Assembly (NCBI RefSeq): GCF_016820495.1
Contig: NZ_JADHDU010000002.1
Span: forward strand, 1 to 64,000
Source: Planococcus beigongshangi
Lineage (GTDB): Bacteria > Bacillota > Bacilli > Bacillales_A > Planococcaceae
DNA: 64,000 nucleotides
Reading direction: 5' to 3'
Shown here: positions 45,857-55,216 of the stretch, piece after piece
Position numbering within the stretch: position 1 is the stretch's first letter
Layout of the letters: each line of letters starts with the position of its first letter
Notes under the pieces: generated by a model
What the model was told of the DNA's origin: nothing
Seen by the model: only the letters and a program-made list of their open reading frames with translations
Databases searched by the model: none
Program-made: the position numbers and the translations under genes

Positions 45857-48123
45857 TCAGAAAGAAAACTTTGCCGCAGTTGATGGAAGAATGGAAAACG
45901 GAACCGGACATGATGGAACGGATCGTCCATTGGCATACGAAAGAGGAAAAGCCTGCCAGCTATGCGGCATTTCCTGAAGAGATGCATGACGGACTGAAAG
46001 AAGCGCTTAGAAAAAAAGGCATTGAGCAGCTGTACACCCATCAGCGGGATGCTTTCGACCTCGCACAGAGGGGGAAATCGTTCACTGCCGTTACGCCTAC
46101 CGCTTCCGGAAAATCGTATTGCTATCATTTACCGGTGCTCCATAAAATTTTGAACGATCCCGGTGCCAGAGCCCTATACCTGTTTCCGACCAAGGCGCTG
46201 GCACAGGATCAGAAAAGCGATCTGCATGATCTGATCGAAAAAACGGAAAGGGATATTCTGTCCTATACCTATGACGGGGACACATCTCCAGCCATCCGGA
46301 CGAAGGTCCGTAAAGCGGGACAGATCGTCATGACCAATCCGGACATGCTTCATTCAGCCATTTTGCCGCACCATACTAAATGGGTGTCGCTTTTTGAAAA
46401 TCTTCATTATATAGTCATCGATGAATTGCATACTTATAAAGGCGTTTTCGGGACACATGTGGCGCATGTCATTCGGCGGCTGAAACGGATCTGTGAATTT
46501 TACGGCAGCAATCCGGTGTTCATCTGCACATCCGCGACGATCGCCAATCCGAAAGAACTGGCAGAAGCGCTGACCAATGAAGAACATGCCCTGATCGACC
46601 AGAACGGCGCACCTGCCGGTAAAAAGCATATCCTCTTTTATAACCCGCCGATCATCCATCCGACATTCGGTGTCAGAAGGAGCGCCGTGCTTGAAGTGCG
46701 TGACCTTGCGACGACATTGATCAAACAAGGGGTCCAGACAATCGTATTTGCGAAAAGCCGGGTGCGCGTTGAAATGCTTGTGACTTACCTGCAGGCGATC
46801 ACCAAGATGAAATTGCAGGATGAGTCCATCAAAGGCTACCGGGGAGGCTATCTGCCGACGGAACGCCGGGCGATTGAAAAAGGTTTGCGGGACGGTTCGA
46901 TCCAGTGTGTCGTTTCGACCAATGCCCTCGAACTGGGTGTCGATATCGGGCAGTTGCAGGCATGCATCATGACCGGCTATCCGGGCAATATTGCCAGTGC
47001 CTGGCAACAGGCGGGACGTGCCGGGAGAAGGCAGGACGAATCACTTGTCGTCTATGTTGCCCAGTCAACCGCACTCGACCAATACATCATCAACAATCCG
47101 TCCTATCTGCTGGATCAGTCACCTGAAGAGGCCAGGATCCATCCGGAGAATATCATCATCCTGATGGATCATTTGAAATGCGCTTCTTTTGAATTGCCTT
47201 TTTCGACAGACGATATGTACGGTGAATTTGATGTGCAGGAACTGTTGGAATATCTGCAGGAGCAAGGCGTGCTTGTCCGGACATCCGACCGCTGGCACTG
47301 GATGAGCGACCGGTTTCCGGCGCATGACATTTCACTCCGTTCGGCTTCACAGGAAAATGTCGTCATCATCGACCAGTCGGTTCCATCGGATACACGGGTG
47401 ATCGGTGAAATGGACCGCTTCAGTGCATTGACGCTGTTGCATGAAGAAGCGATCTATCTTCATCAGGGTACACAGTTCCAGGTGGAGATCCTGGACTGGG
47501 AAGAAAAGAAAGCCTATGTCCGGGAAGTGGACGTCGATTATTTTACAGACGCTAATCTTGCAGTGGAATTGAAAGTGATGAGTGAAGATAAAACAAAAGA
47601 CATGAGGAGATCGGAAGTTTATTACGGGGATATCGCCGTACTTGCGATGCCGACCATTTTCAAGAAGATCCGGTTTGATTCGCATGATAATATCGGTTCC
47701 GGGCCGATTTCACTGCCAGCCGAAGAACTGCATACGTCATCGACATGGCTGAGTTTCGAAAAGCCGGCCGATTTTTCTGATTCTGAACTGTCGGATATGA
47801 TGACGGGTGCTGCCTATGCCATCGAATCGTTCATCCCGATATTCGTATCATGCGACCGGCGAGATGTCCATGTAGTACCGCAGGTGAAATCGCCTCATAA
47901 TGATCTGCCCTCATTTTTCATCCATGATTCCTATCCCGGCGGCATCGGGATCAGCGAGCGAATTTACGATATGTGGCTGCCGCTGCTTGATAAGGCAAGG
48001 AGCCACGTAGCCGAATGTCCATGTCTGGACGGCTGTCCGTCCTGCATCGGAGCTCAGGATGCAATGGTCAATATGAAAGAGAATGTCATCCGTTTACTGG
48101 ACGAGCTTCGCGAAGAGAGGTGA
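45853..48123 (+). CDS. mrfA: DEAD/DEAH helicase MrfA (YprA)
   Basis: A 756-residue superfamily 2 helicase. Walker A-like TPTASGKS is near residue 82, the DEAH-type box is DELH (DELHTYKG), SATI is motif III, and QQAGRAGRR is motif VI. The C-terminus has a DUF1998-type zinc site with four cysteines in ECPCLDGCPSC. In B. subtilis MrfA and MrfB act in a repair pathway for mitomycin C damage that is independent of UvrABC. mrfB follows after 6 nt, supporting the pair. Confidence 0.92.
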   Translation: MIRKKTLPQLMEEWKTEPDMMERIVHWHTKEEKPASYAAFPEEMHDGLKEALRKKGIEQLYTHQRDAFDLAQRGKSFTAVTPTASGKSYCYHLPVLHKILNDPGARALYLFPTKALAQDQKSDLHDLIEKTERDILSYTYDGDTSPAIRTKVRKAGQIVMTNPDMLHSAILPHHTKWVSLFENLHYIVIDELHTYKGVFGTHVAHVIRRLKRICEFYGSNPVFICTSATIANPKELAEALTNEEHALIDQNGAPAGKKHILFYNPPIIHPTFGVRRSAVLEVRDLATTLIKQGVQTIVFAKSRVRVEMLVTYLQAITKMKLQDESIKGYRGGYLPTERRAIEKGLRDGSIQCVVSTNALELGVDIGQLQACIMTGYPGNIASAWQQAGRAGRRQDESLVVYVAQSTALDQYIINNPSYLLDQSPEEARIHPENIIILMDHLKCASFELPFSTDDMYGEFDVQELLEYLQEQGVLVRTSDRWHWMSDRFPAHDISLRSASQENVVIIDQSVPSDTRVIGEMDRFSALTLLHEEAIYLHQGTQFQVEILDWEEKKAYVREVDVDYFTDANLAVELKVMSEDKTKDMRRSEVYYGDIAVLAMPTIFKKIRFDSHDNIGSGPISLPAEELHTSSTWLSFEKPADFSDSELSDMMTGAAYAIESFIPIFVSCDRRDVHVVPQVKSPHNDLPSFFIHDSYPGGIGISERIYDMWLPLLDKARSHVAECPCLDGCPSCIGAQDAMVNMKENVIRLLDELREER

Positions 48124-48129
48124 GATCCG

Positions 48130-49380
48130 ATGTCATTTGAAAATAAATTGCTTCAGATGAAAGGCATGCTGAAAAAAGATGCAGGAGCCAAGTCAAGGCC
48201 GAAAACGCCCAAACAGAATAGGGAACGGCCGGCTCATGAAAGCCGCTGGCAGGAAATAGGGCTGGAACTTGTCGAGAACGATCTGGGGTTCGTCTTTAAA
48301 AAAACCATCGTCTATCCTTTTGAAAGACAGCACGGCAATATCCAGCTGAATGAATTGGGCCGGGTTCTTGAAGCATGGGAGAATGCCGGGTTCGACCACC
48401 CGTTCAAACTCGGGAAGGACGAACGCATCCTGTTTTTTGATACAGAAACGACAGGACTCAGCGGGACCGGCGCTTATATTTTCCTGGCAGGGCTGCTCGA
48501 AATGAAAAAGGACGGTTTTGAAATGGTTCAATTTGTCATGCCGGACCCATCCAATGAAGCGGCTTTTCTTTATGAGACAGGACTCTGGAAGTCGAAAGAG
48601 CCGATAATTTTCTCTTATAACGGAAAGAGTTTTGACTGGCCGCAGCTCGCTTCGAGATGGACGATGCACCGGAAAGACCTGCCGAAACTAAAGCCTCTCC
48701 GCCAAATTGATCTGTTTCACGGCACAAAAAGAATCTGGAAAAACGAATTGGCACGGATGAAACTGAGCACGATTGAAGAGGAAAAGCTGGGTTTCAAGAG
48801 AGAAGGGGATGTGCCGGGTTTCCTTATCCCCGCCATCTATTTGGACGCAGTAAAAAGCGGCTATCCGGAAGCGCTTGAAAAAGTCCTGCTGCACAATGAA
48901 TTGGATATTCTGTCGCTTGTGTCTCTGTATGTGCTTTCGTCCGATTTGCTGATGAAAGACCTGGAATCTGAAACTTTTGGAGCATATACGAATATCGGGA
49001 AATGGTATGCAGATCTGAAGCAATTCGATCAAAGTGCCGCTTATCTCGAACATGTGACGGCAGAGCGCGGCGCGTCATCGGCACTGGCCCGCTATCTTCT
49101 GGCTATCCAGCGGAAGAGGAGCGGACAATTTGAGGAAGCGCTGAAACTTTTCAAGGAAGCGGCTCCCAATCTGCGGGGTCCTGTCGAAGTGGAAGCATGG
49201 CTTCACGCCGCCAAATTGTATGAACATCAGATGAAAGATCCGGAACAGGCATCGATCATGGCCGGATTTGCGAAAGAAGCGAGCATGCACCTGAAGGTCA
49301 GGGCTTCACTAGCACAGGATATTGAAAAAAGGTTGAACAGGCTGGAACTTAAGAAGCAAAAAAATCGTCCATCAAAATGA
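48130..49380 (+). CDS. mrfB: Exonuclease MrfB (YprB)
   Basis: A 416-residue protein with a DEDD-type RNase H-like exonuclease domain (FFDTETTGLSG near residue 101; later FSYNGKSFDWP and HNELDILSL) and a C-terminal TPR-like helical part (about residues 290-400). It is the partner of the MrfA helicase in mitomycin repair in B. subtilis. GTGAGATCC precedes its ATG. In B. subtilis cotD lies downstream; it is absent here. Confidence 0.9.
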   Translation: MSFENKLLQMKGMLKKDAGAKSRPKTPKQNRERPAHESRWQEIGLELVENDLGFVFKKTIVYPFERQHGNIQLNELGRVLEAWENAGFDHPFKLGKDERILFFDTETTGLSGTGAYIFLAGLLEMKKDGFEMVQFVMPDPSNEAAFLYETGLWKSKEPIIFSYNGKSFDWPQLASRWTMHRKDLPKLKPLRQIDLFHGTKRIWKNELARMKLSTIEEEKLGFKREGDVPGFLIPAIYLDAVKSGYPEALEKVLLHNELDILSLVSLYVLSSDLLMKDLESETFGAYTNIGKWYADLKQFDQSAAYLEHVTAERGASSALARYLLAIQRKRSGQFEEALKLFKEAAPNLRGPVEVEAWLHAAKLYEHQMKDPEQASIMAGFAKEASMHLKVRASLAQDIEKRLNRLELKKQKNRPSK

Positions 49381-49409
49381 TAAGTTTTGAAACACAAAAA
49401 TGATGCTTA

Positions 49410-49418
49410 TGATATACT
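49410..49418 (+). promoter_or_regulatory. Extended -10 promoter of gpsB
   Basis: TGATATACT is a TGn-extended -10 box 30 nt after the mrfB stop and about 100 nt before gpsB. A weak TTGAAA lies upstream at nonstandard spacing. Confidence 0.45.
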
Positions 49419-49521
49419 TACCATAAGCAGACTTTTATCCCGTAAAAACCGATTGGATCAACTGACTTTCAGTGAGGATTTCCCGCTGAAGGAAGTTTCC
49501 GCTTATGGAAGGACGATTAAA

Positions 49522-49815
49522 ATGGACAATAAATTCACAGCTAAAGATATCCTTGAAAAAGATTTTAAAATTGGCATGCGCGGCTATAACCAGGATGAGG
49601 TGGACCATTTCCTGGACGATATCATTCAGGATTATGAAGCGTTCGCTAAAAAGATCGATCAATTGACGAATGAAAACAAACGTCTGCGCGCTGAACTGGA
49701 AGATGCTCCGCGGAAACAGGCAACCCCTGCTCCAGGGACGACAAATTTCGATATTTTACGCAGACTCTCCCATTTGGAGAACCATGTTTTCGGCAATAAG
49801 TTAAACAACGAATAA
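49522..49815 (+). CDS. gpsB: Cell division regulator GpsB
   Basis: A 97-residue DivIVA-like coiled-coil protein. [30 protein letters not shown] is the N-terminal membrane-binding and PBP1-binding domain, followed by a coiled coil and a short C-terminal trimerisation segment ([14 protein letters not shown]). It shuttles PBP1 between division and elongation sites. ATG 49522 follows GGAAGGA; the longer in-frame start at 49387 lies before the promoter. Its partner ponA is 5 kb away. Confidence 0.94.
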   Translation: MDNKFTAKDILEKDFKIGMRGYNQDEVDHFLDDIIQDYEAFAKKIDQLTNENKRLRAELEDAPRKQATPAPGTTNFDILRRLSHLENHVFGNKLNNE

Positions 49816-49821
49816 AACCTT

Positions 49822-49850
49822 TTGTTTTCTCACCGGATTTACAGTATACT
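49822..49850 (+). promoter_or_regulatory. SigA promoter of rnpB
   Basis: TTGTTT at 49822-49827 and TATACT at 49845-49850 with a 17-nt spacer, ending 8 nt before the RNA. Confidence 0.65.
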
Positions 49851-49858
49851 TATGGATG

Positions 49859-50257
49859 CCATTGAAATTCTGGCAATCGCTCCGGTTAATGGCCGGAGAG
49901 GAAAGTCCATGCTCGCACGGACCTGAGATGGCCGTAGTGATCGCGCTTAGCGAAACAATAAGCTAAGGCAGCTTAACAGCTGACGGCGGGTAGAACACCT
50001 AAGTCTTCGGATATGGTCGAAATACCCTGAAAGTGCCACAGTGACGGAGCTGCATAAGAAATTATGCAGGTGGAACGAGGTAAACCCCGCGAGTGAGAAA
50101 CCCAAACTATGGTAGGGGCACTTTTCCGAAGGAATTGAACTGAGGAAGAGGCAGGCGCAAGTCTTGCAGATAGATGATTGCCTTCCAAGAGTACAAGGCG
50201 CAAGCCGTTTGAGTACGTGGAAAACAAAACATGGCTTATGGAATTTTCAATGGTCTT
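49859..50257 (+). ncRNA. rnpB: RNase P RNA, Bacillus (type B)
   Basis: The catalytic RNA of RNase P, which trims tRNA 5' ends. Universal conserved segments are visible: GAGGAAAGTCCATGCTCGCAC near the 5' end, AAAGTGCCACAGTGACG, AACCCCGCGAGTGAGAAACCC and the 3' AGATAGATGATTGCC and ACAAAACATGGCTTA, listed here as separate landmarks. The ends pair as helix P1 (CCATTGAAATTC with GAATTTTCAATGG). The layout, directly after gpsB, matches Bacillales. Ends are approximate to a few nucleotides. Confidence 0.96.
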
Positions 50258-50271
50258 AAAATGATTGGTAA

Positions 50272-50300
50272 AAAGGCTCTCCTCTGGGAGAGCCTTTCTT
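50272..50300 (+). terminator. Terminator after rnpB
   Basis: AAAGGCTCTCC / GGAGAGCCTTT 11-bp stem, loop TCTG, followed by CTTAT. It lies 15 nt after the RNase P RNA. Confidence 0.85.
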
Positions 50301-50330
50301 ATGATTATAAGTAGAAGGGGATGCTTGAAT

Positions 50331-52067
50331 GTGGCTGAAGAACTGTTTGTAAAAGGAAAGCAGGATTCAATTTCAGGTTATCCCATAGAATTGTCGGAAA
50401 AAGTGTTTCAAAAAGTTTCAGAAGGCATCATGATCACAGATCTTTCCAAAAGGATCCTTCATGTCAATCCGGCTTTTGAGATGGTAACCGGTTTTCAACG
50501 GGATGAAGTCATCGGACATTCACCTAAAATTCTTCAGTCAGGCATTCATGGAAGTGATTTTTATCAAAAGATGTGGGCAGAAGTCAATGATAAAGGGGAA
50601 TGGCAGGGGGAAATCTGGAACCGGCGAAAAAATGGTGAAATTTATCCGGAATGGCTGAACATCATGGCCGTCCGTGATGCGGAAGGGGCTATACGCAATT
50701 ATTGCGGAATCTTCACGGATCTGACTGACCGCAAAGTTGCGGAACAGGAGCTGAAGGAAATGGCGCTGACAGATTCGCTGACCGGTGTCTCCAATCGCTA
50801 TGATTTTTCGGAGCGGATGAAGCAGCTCCTGAAAACTTCTGAAGAATACAATATTTCCCATTCCTTGCTGTTTCTTGATCTGGACCGTTTTAAGCAAATC
50901 AATGATTCTCTGGGCCACGATATCGGCGACATGCTATTGATAGAAGTCTCTAAGCGTATCCGCAGACTGATAAAAAATAAAGATATCATCGCCAGGTACG
51001 GCGGGGATGAATTCGTCATCGCCTTGTCGGCGATAAAACATCCGAGGGAAGCGGCACATTTGGCTGACCGGATCATTGAAGCCCTTGAACATCCTTTCCA
51101 TTTGAACGGAGAGGAAATATACATTTCCACCAGTATCGGCATTTCACTGTATCCGAATGATGGGGATACAACGGATGAGCTGTTGCGCAAAGCGGATAAA
51201 GCCATGTATTTTTCGAAAGAGAATGGCCGCAACCAATATTGCTTTTTCCATGATGACCTCCAACCTTCTTCAAAACGGCTGGTCATCCTGGAAAGCGAAT
51301 TGCGGAAAGCCATTGAAGCGAAAACCATTGAGATGGTTTATCAGCCTAAAGTTGACGTGAGAAGCAACCGGGTGATCGGATTGGAAGCGCTTGTCCGGTG
51401 GACCAGTGAAAAACTGGGACCCGTGTCTCCTTCGGAATTCATTCCGCATGCAGAATCCACCGGACTGATTGCACCGCTCAGTGAAGTCATCCTGGAACGG
51501 GTCTGTGAAGATTTTATCCGCTATGATCTGGCGAAAGATTGCGGATTGCCGGTGTCGATCAATATATCCGGGATCCATTTCCAACAGAGTCAATTTACCG
51601 CAGTGTTAAAGCAGATCTTTGAGAAGATGAACTGCCAGCCTGCCTATTTTGAACTGGAGCTGACAGAACATACGGTCATGAACAATAGCCATCATACAGC
51701 AGAAAAATTGAATGAATTAAAGAACATGGGCTTCAAGATTTCAATCGATGATTTTGGTACAGGCTATTCTTCGTTAAGTTATCTGCACCGCTTCCCGATT
51801 GATTTCCTGAAAATCGATCGGAGCTTCATCAAGAATATCCACGATCAAAAAGAAAATGAATTGATTGTAAATGCCATCATCACGATGGCTTCCAGCCTGC
51901 AGATGGAAGTGGTGGCTGAAGGTGCGGAAACGCTGGAGCAGGTACAATTGCTTCAGCGTCTGGGCTGTGGTATTGTTCAAGGATATTATTACAGCAAACC
52001 GATGCGGCCGGAAGAGATCCGCTTTTTCATGGAGGAATGGAATATCAGGCAAGAGGAAAGGGTGTAA
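50331..52067 (+). CDS. PAS-GGDEF-EAL cyclic-di-GMP enzyme
   Basis: A 578-residue cytoplasmic protein with an N-terminal PAS/PAC sensor (about residues 20-135), a diguanylate cyclase domain with intact GGDEF at 224-228, and a phosphodiesterase domain with EAL at 352-354, DDFGTG at about 473 and KIDRSFI and AEGAE downstream. Both halves keep their active-site motifs. The inhibitory I-site before GGDEF reads KNKD instead of RxxD. GTG 50331 lies 10 nt after AAGGGG; TTG 50325 is the alternative. No membrane segment is seen. It sits between rnpB and rlmL, where I recall no such gene in B. subtilis, and touches rlmL (2-nt gap). The signal sensed is unknown. Confidence 0.9.
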   Translation: MAEELFVKGKQDSISGYPIELSEKVFQKVSEGIMITDLSKRILHVNPAFEMVTGFQRDEVIGHSPKILQSGIHGSDFYQKMWAEVNDKGEWQGEIWNRRKNGEIYPEWLNIMAVRDAEGAIRNYCGIFTDLTDRKVAEQELKEMALTDSLTGVSNRYDFSERMKQLLKTSEEYNISHSLLFLDLDRFKQINDSLGHDIGDMLLIEVSKRIRRLIKNKDIIARYGGDEFVIALSAIKHPREAAHLADRIIEALEHPFHLNGEEIYISTSIGISLYPNDGDTTDELLRKADKAMYFSKENGRNQYCFFHDDLQPSSKRLVILESELRKAIEAKTIEMVYQPKVDVRSNRVIGLEALVRWTSEKLGPVSPSEFIPHAESTGLIAPLSEVILERVCEDFIRYDLAKDCGLPVSINISGIHFQQSQFTAVLKQIFEKMNCQPAYFELELTEHTVMNNSHHTAEKLNELKNMGFKISIDDFGTGYSSLSYLHRFPIDFLKIDRSFIKNIHDQKENELIVNAIITMASSLQMEVVAEGAETLEQVQLLQRLGCGIVQGYYYSKPMRPEEIRFFMEEWNIRQEERV

Positions 52068-52069
52068 AT

Positions 52070-53203
52070 ATGGCGTCATATAAATTGCTCGCTACCGCTG
52101 CAATGGGCCTGGAGTCGATTGTTGCCGGTGAAGTGAAAGAAATGGGTTATGCAACAACAACTGAAAACGGAAAAGTTTTCTTTGAAGGCGATGAACGGGA
52201 TATCGTCAAAACGAATCTATGGCTGCGCACTGCAGACCGCGTGAAAATCATCGCCGGAGAATTCGATGCTTATACATTCGATGAATTATTCGAAAAAACA
52301 AAAGCGATCGAATGGGAAAAATTCCTGCCGGTGGATGCAGAATTCCCTGTACAGGGCAAATCCGTAAAATCCACGCTGCACTCGGTGCCAAACTGCCAAT
52401 CGATCGTCAAGAAAGCGATCGTTGAGCGATTGAAAAAAGCGTATCACCGAAATTCGTTTTTGGATGAAACAGGTCCGCGTTTTAAAATAGAAGTATCGAT
52501 ACTCAAAGACAAAGTCCAGCTATCCATTGATACAAGCGGCGCAGGCCTGCATAAACGCGGTTACCGTGTCGATCAGGGGGAAGCTCCGCTGAAAGAGACA
52601 CTGGCTGCGGCATTGGTGAAATTGTCCCGCTGGACGCCTGACCGTCCATTTATCGATCCGTTCTGCGGTTCAGGCACCATCGCGATTGAAGCGGCAATGA
52701 TCGGCCAAAATATCGCGCCGGGTTATAACCGGGAATTCGACAGTGAAAAATGGCCTTGGATCGGTGAAGATCTCTGGAATCAGGTCCGTGAAGAAGCGGA
52801 GGAACTGGCGAATTATGACCAGCCTTTGAATATCCTGGGTACAGACATCGACCACCGGATGGTGAAAATCGCTGAACAGAATGCACTTGAAGCAGGTTTT
52901 GCCGATATCATCCAGTTCGAACAGCGTCAAGTGAAGGATTTTAAGACCGATGAAGAAAATGGAGTCGTCATCGGCAACCCCCCGTATGGTGAACGTATCG
53001 GTGAAATTGAAATCATTGAAGAAATGATCCAGGACATGGGGCGCATTTTTGCCAAACACCCGACTTGGTCGGTGTATATCCTGTCATCAATGGCACGTTT
53101 TGAAACGCTTTACGGGCAGCCGGCTACGAAAAAGCGGAAATTATTCAACGGCTTTATACGAACTGACCTTTTCCAATTCTGGGGAGAGCGTCCGAAAAAA
53201 TAA
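52070..53203 (+). CDS. rlmL: 23S rRNA (guanine-N2)-methyltransferase RlmL-like (YpsC)
   Basis: A 377-residue protein with an N-terminal THUMP RNA-binding domain (about residues 45-155) and a Rossmann methyltransferase domain (FIDPFCGSGTIAIEAA SAM motif; NPPYGERI catalytic motif). The family methylates G2445-type positions of 23S rRNA; B. subtilis YpsC is the counterpart. ATG 52070 follows AAAGGGTG; an upstream in-frame ATG at 52037 overlaps the preceding gene. Confidence 0.9.
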   Translation: MASYKLLATAAMGLESIVAGEVKEMGYATTTENGKVFFEGDERDIVKTNLWLRTADRVKIIAGEFDAYTFDELFEKTKAIEWEKFLPVDAEFPVQGKSVKSTLHSVPNCQSIVKKAIVERLKKAYHRNSFLDETGPRFKIEVSILKDKVQLSIDTSGAGLHKRGYRVDQGEAPLKETLAAALVKLSRWTPDRPFIDPFCGSGTIAIEAAMIGQNIAPGYNREFDSEKWPWIGEDLWNQVREEAEELANYDQPLNILGTDIDHRMVKIAEQNALEAGFADIIQFEQRQVKDFKTDEENGVVIGNPPYGERIGEIEIIEEMIQDMGRIFAKHPTWSVYILSSMARFETLYGQPATKKRKLFNGFIRTDLFQFWGERPKK

Positions 53204-53212
53204 AATTGTGGG

Positions 53213-53241
53213 AACGGAAGGGCAAAGGCTCTTCCGTTTCT
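53213..53241 (+). terminator. Hairpin after rlmL, weak terminator
   Basis: AACGGAAGGGC pairs with GCTCTTCCGTT (one G-T) around AAAG, followed by TCTCTGTG rather than a good T-run. It may only reduce read-through into ypvA, whose GAGGAG site follows. Confidence 0.45.
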
Positions 53242-53256
53242 CTGTGAGGAGAGTTT

Positions 53257-55164
53257 ATGAGACAGCCTATACCATTTCCCTTAACGAAAGACAAAACTTT
53301 CTTCGAATCATTGAATGATTGGATCGGGGATGTTTTCTACGATGAACTTCCGGAAAAAGGATACGATCTGCGCGATGAGCAGATTTTCATGGCTTTCCAG
53401 ATTGAAAAAGCACTGAAAGACAAGTCGGTGATGTTCGCTGAAGCGGGGGTTGGAACAGGAAAGACGCTTGCCTATCTGCTTCCGGCCATTGCCTATGCGC
53501 GCTATACCGGAAAACCCGCGTTAATTTCCTGTGCTGACGAAACGCTGATCGAACAGCTGGTGAAAAAAGGCGGCGATATCGACCGCCTCAACGACCTGTT
53601 CGATCTGAACCTGGATGTCCGGCTGGCGAAATCGCGCGACCAGTATCTGTGCCTGCAGCGCTTTAAAGGTGCCAAGAAAAGAAGCGGAGCGGATTTTCTG
53701 GATGATATCGAAACGCGTTTGCCGGACTTCGTCAACAAGACCTTTTCGATGCAGAACACGTATCCATACGGTGAACGTTCCAGTTTCCCCGAAATCGCCG
53801 ATAACGAATGGCAGCAGGTCAATTATCACCCGATCCAGAATTGCGCGGCCTGTGAGCTGCGCAATAAATGCGGCCAGACCATCCACCGCAACCATTACCG
53901 CGAAGCGACCGACCTAGTCATCTGTTCGCATGATTTCCTGATGGAACATCTCTGGACGAAGGAGACACGCATCCGTGAAGGCCAGACACCGCTATTGCCG
54001 GAGTTTTCTCAGATTGTACTGGACGAAGGACATCTGCTGGAATTCGCCGCACAGCGCGCCCTGACTTACGAAGTGCAGGAAAGTACCCTGCTTGCAGTGA
54101 CGGAAAGCGTATTGATTGATGGTGTGCGTGAAAAAACATTGAAGCTGATTGAAGAGATCATCGACATGCACAACGATTTCTTCCGCACGCTGCGCCTTCA
54201 TATCGTAGCGAGTGATGAAGACAGGAAAGCGATCCGACGCGATCCGGAATTGATCGGTCTGGGTAAACAGCTGGTCAGCCGCATCCACCTGTTACTTGAG
54301 GAATTCGTCTTTGAAGGTGAATTATTCACCATCCCGGAATATGAACTCCGTCTGGCAGAGGAATTCTTTGAGAAATACATCTTTTCCATGGGGCTGTTCA
54401 CCGAAGAAGGCGACGCAGTCCACTGGCTGGAAGTGAAGGATGAAATCGAAACACTCGTCATCATGCCGCGGCTTGTGACGGATATTCTGGACGAAAAACT
54501 GTTCGACGGCAAAGTGCCGATCATTTTCTCATCCGCCACCCTGTCGATCCAAAAGGATTTCACTTATCTTGCTGACAGCCTGGGCATTGACGATTTCAAT
54601 TCATTTTCTGTCCCTTCTCCGTTCGATTACGAGGACGTCATGAAAGTGATCAAGCATCCGCTTGAGCAGCAGCATAAATTTGAGCGTGCGTTCGATTTGC
54701 TGGCCGGTGGAGAGCAGACCCTGATTCTATTCAAATCAAAAATGGATATGGATAATTTCAAGCAGTCGCTGCCGCTGGACCATGCCTTTAAAATCGAATT
54801 TGAAGGAGACCGGGAATTATCGACGGTCGTCAAGGATTTCCAGGAGGCGAAATTCCAGGTCCTTTGTTCTTACCACTTATGGGAAGGCCTGGATCTGCCG
54901 AAAGAAGCGCTGACGAAAGTGATCATCGTGGATCTGCCATTCCCTCCGCAGGATCCGGTATTCGAAGCGAAACGGAAATTTTCCCTGAATCCACTGGAAG
55001 AGATCGATTTGCCGTTCATGCAGCTGCGCATCCAGCAAGGCATCGGACGATTGATCCGGACCTCTGAAGACCATGGGGAAATCCATATGCTGTTAAACGA
55101 GGAAGAATTGGCACTTGAACATCTGTGGGAAGCAGTTTTACCGGTTTCTGCACAAAATTTCTGA
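53257..55164 (+). CDS. ypvA: XPD/DinG-family ATP-dependent helicase YpvA
   Basis: A 635-residue superfamily 2 helicase. Walker A is AEAGVGTGKT near residue 65 and the Walker B/DEAH-like box is LDEGHLLEF. Between them are cysteines (YLCLQRF; NCAACELRNKCGQ) spaced as in the Fe-S domain of XPD/DinG helicases. RIQQGIGRLIR is motif VI. It is the second DinG relative in this window, without an exonuclease domain. Start ATG after GAGGAG. Role in DNA repair is inferred. Confidence 0.88.
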   Translation: MRQPIPFPLTKDKTFFESLNDWIGDVFYDELPEKGYDLRDEQIFMAFQIEKALKDKSVMFAEAGVGTGKTLAYLLPAIAYARYTGKPALISCADETLIEQLVKKGGDIDRLNDLFDLNLDVRLAKSRDQYLCLQRFKGAKKRSGADFLDDIETRLPDFVNKTFSMQNTYPYGERSSFPEIADNEWQQVNYHPIQNCAACELRNKCGQTIHRNHYREATDLVICSHDFLMEHLWTKETRIREGQTPLLPEFSQIVLDEGHLLEFAAQRALTYEVQESTLLAVTESVLIDGVREKTLKLIEEIIDMHNDFFRTLRLHIVASDEDRKAIRRDPELIGLGKQLVSRIHLLLEEFVFEGELFTIPEYELRLAEEFFEKYIFSMGLFTEEGDAVHWLEVKDEIETLVIMPRLVTDILDEKLFDGKVPIIFSSATLSIQKDFTYLADSLGIDDFNSFSVPSPFDYEDVMKVIKHPLEQQHKFERAFDLLAGGEQTLILFKSKMDMDNFKQSLPLDHAFKIEFEGDRELSTVVKDFQEAKFQVLCSYHLWEGLDLPKEALTKVIIVDLPFPPQDPVFEAKRKFSLNPLEEIDLPFMQLRIQQGIGRLIRTSEDHGEIHMLLNEEELALEHLWEAVLPVSAQNF

Positions 55165-55180
55165 ATACAATAAAATTTCA

Positions 55181-55189
55181 TGATATAAT
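55181..55189 (+). promoter_or_regulatory. Extended -10 promoter of ypwA
   Basis: TGATATAAT, a TGn-extended perfect -10 box, 28 nt before the ypwA ATG and 17 nt after the ypvA stop. Confidence 0.55.
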
Positions 55190-55216
55190 AGTCCCGTTAA
55201 CTAAAGGGGGAGCTAT

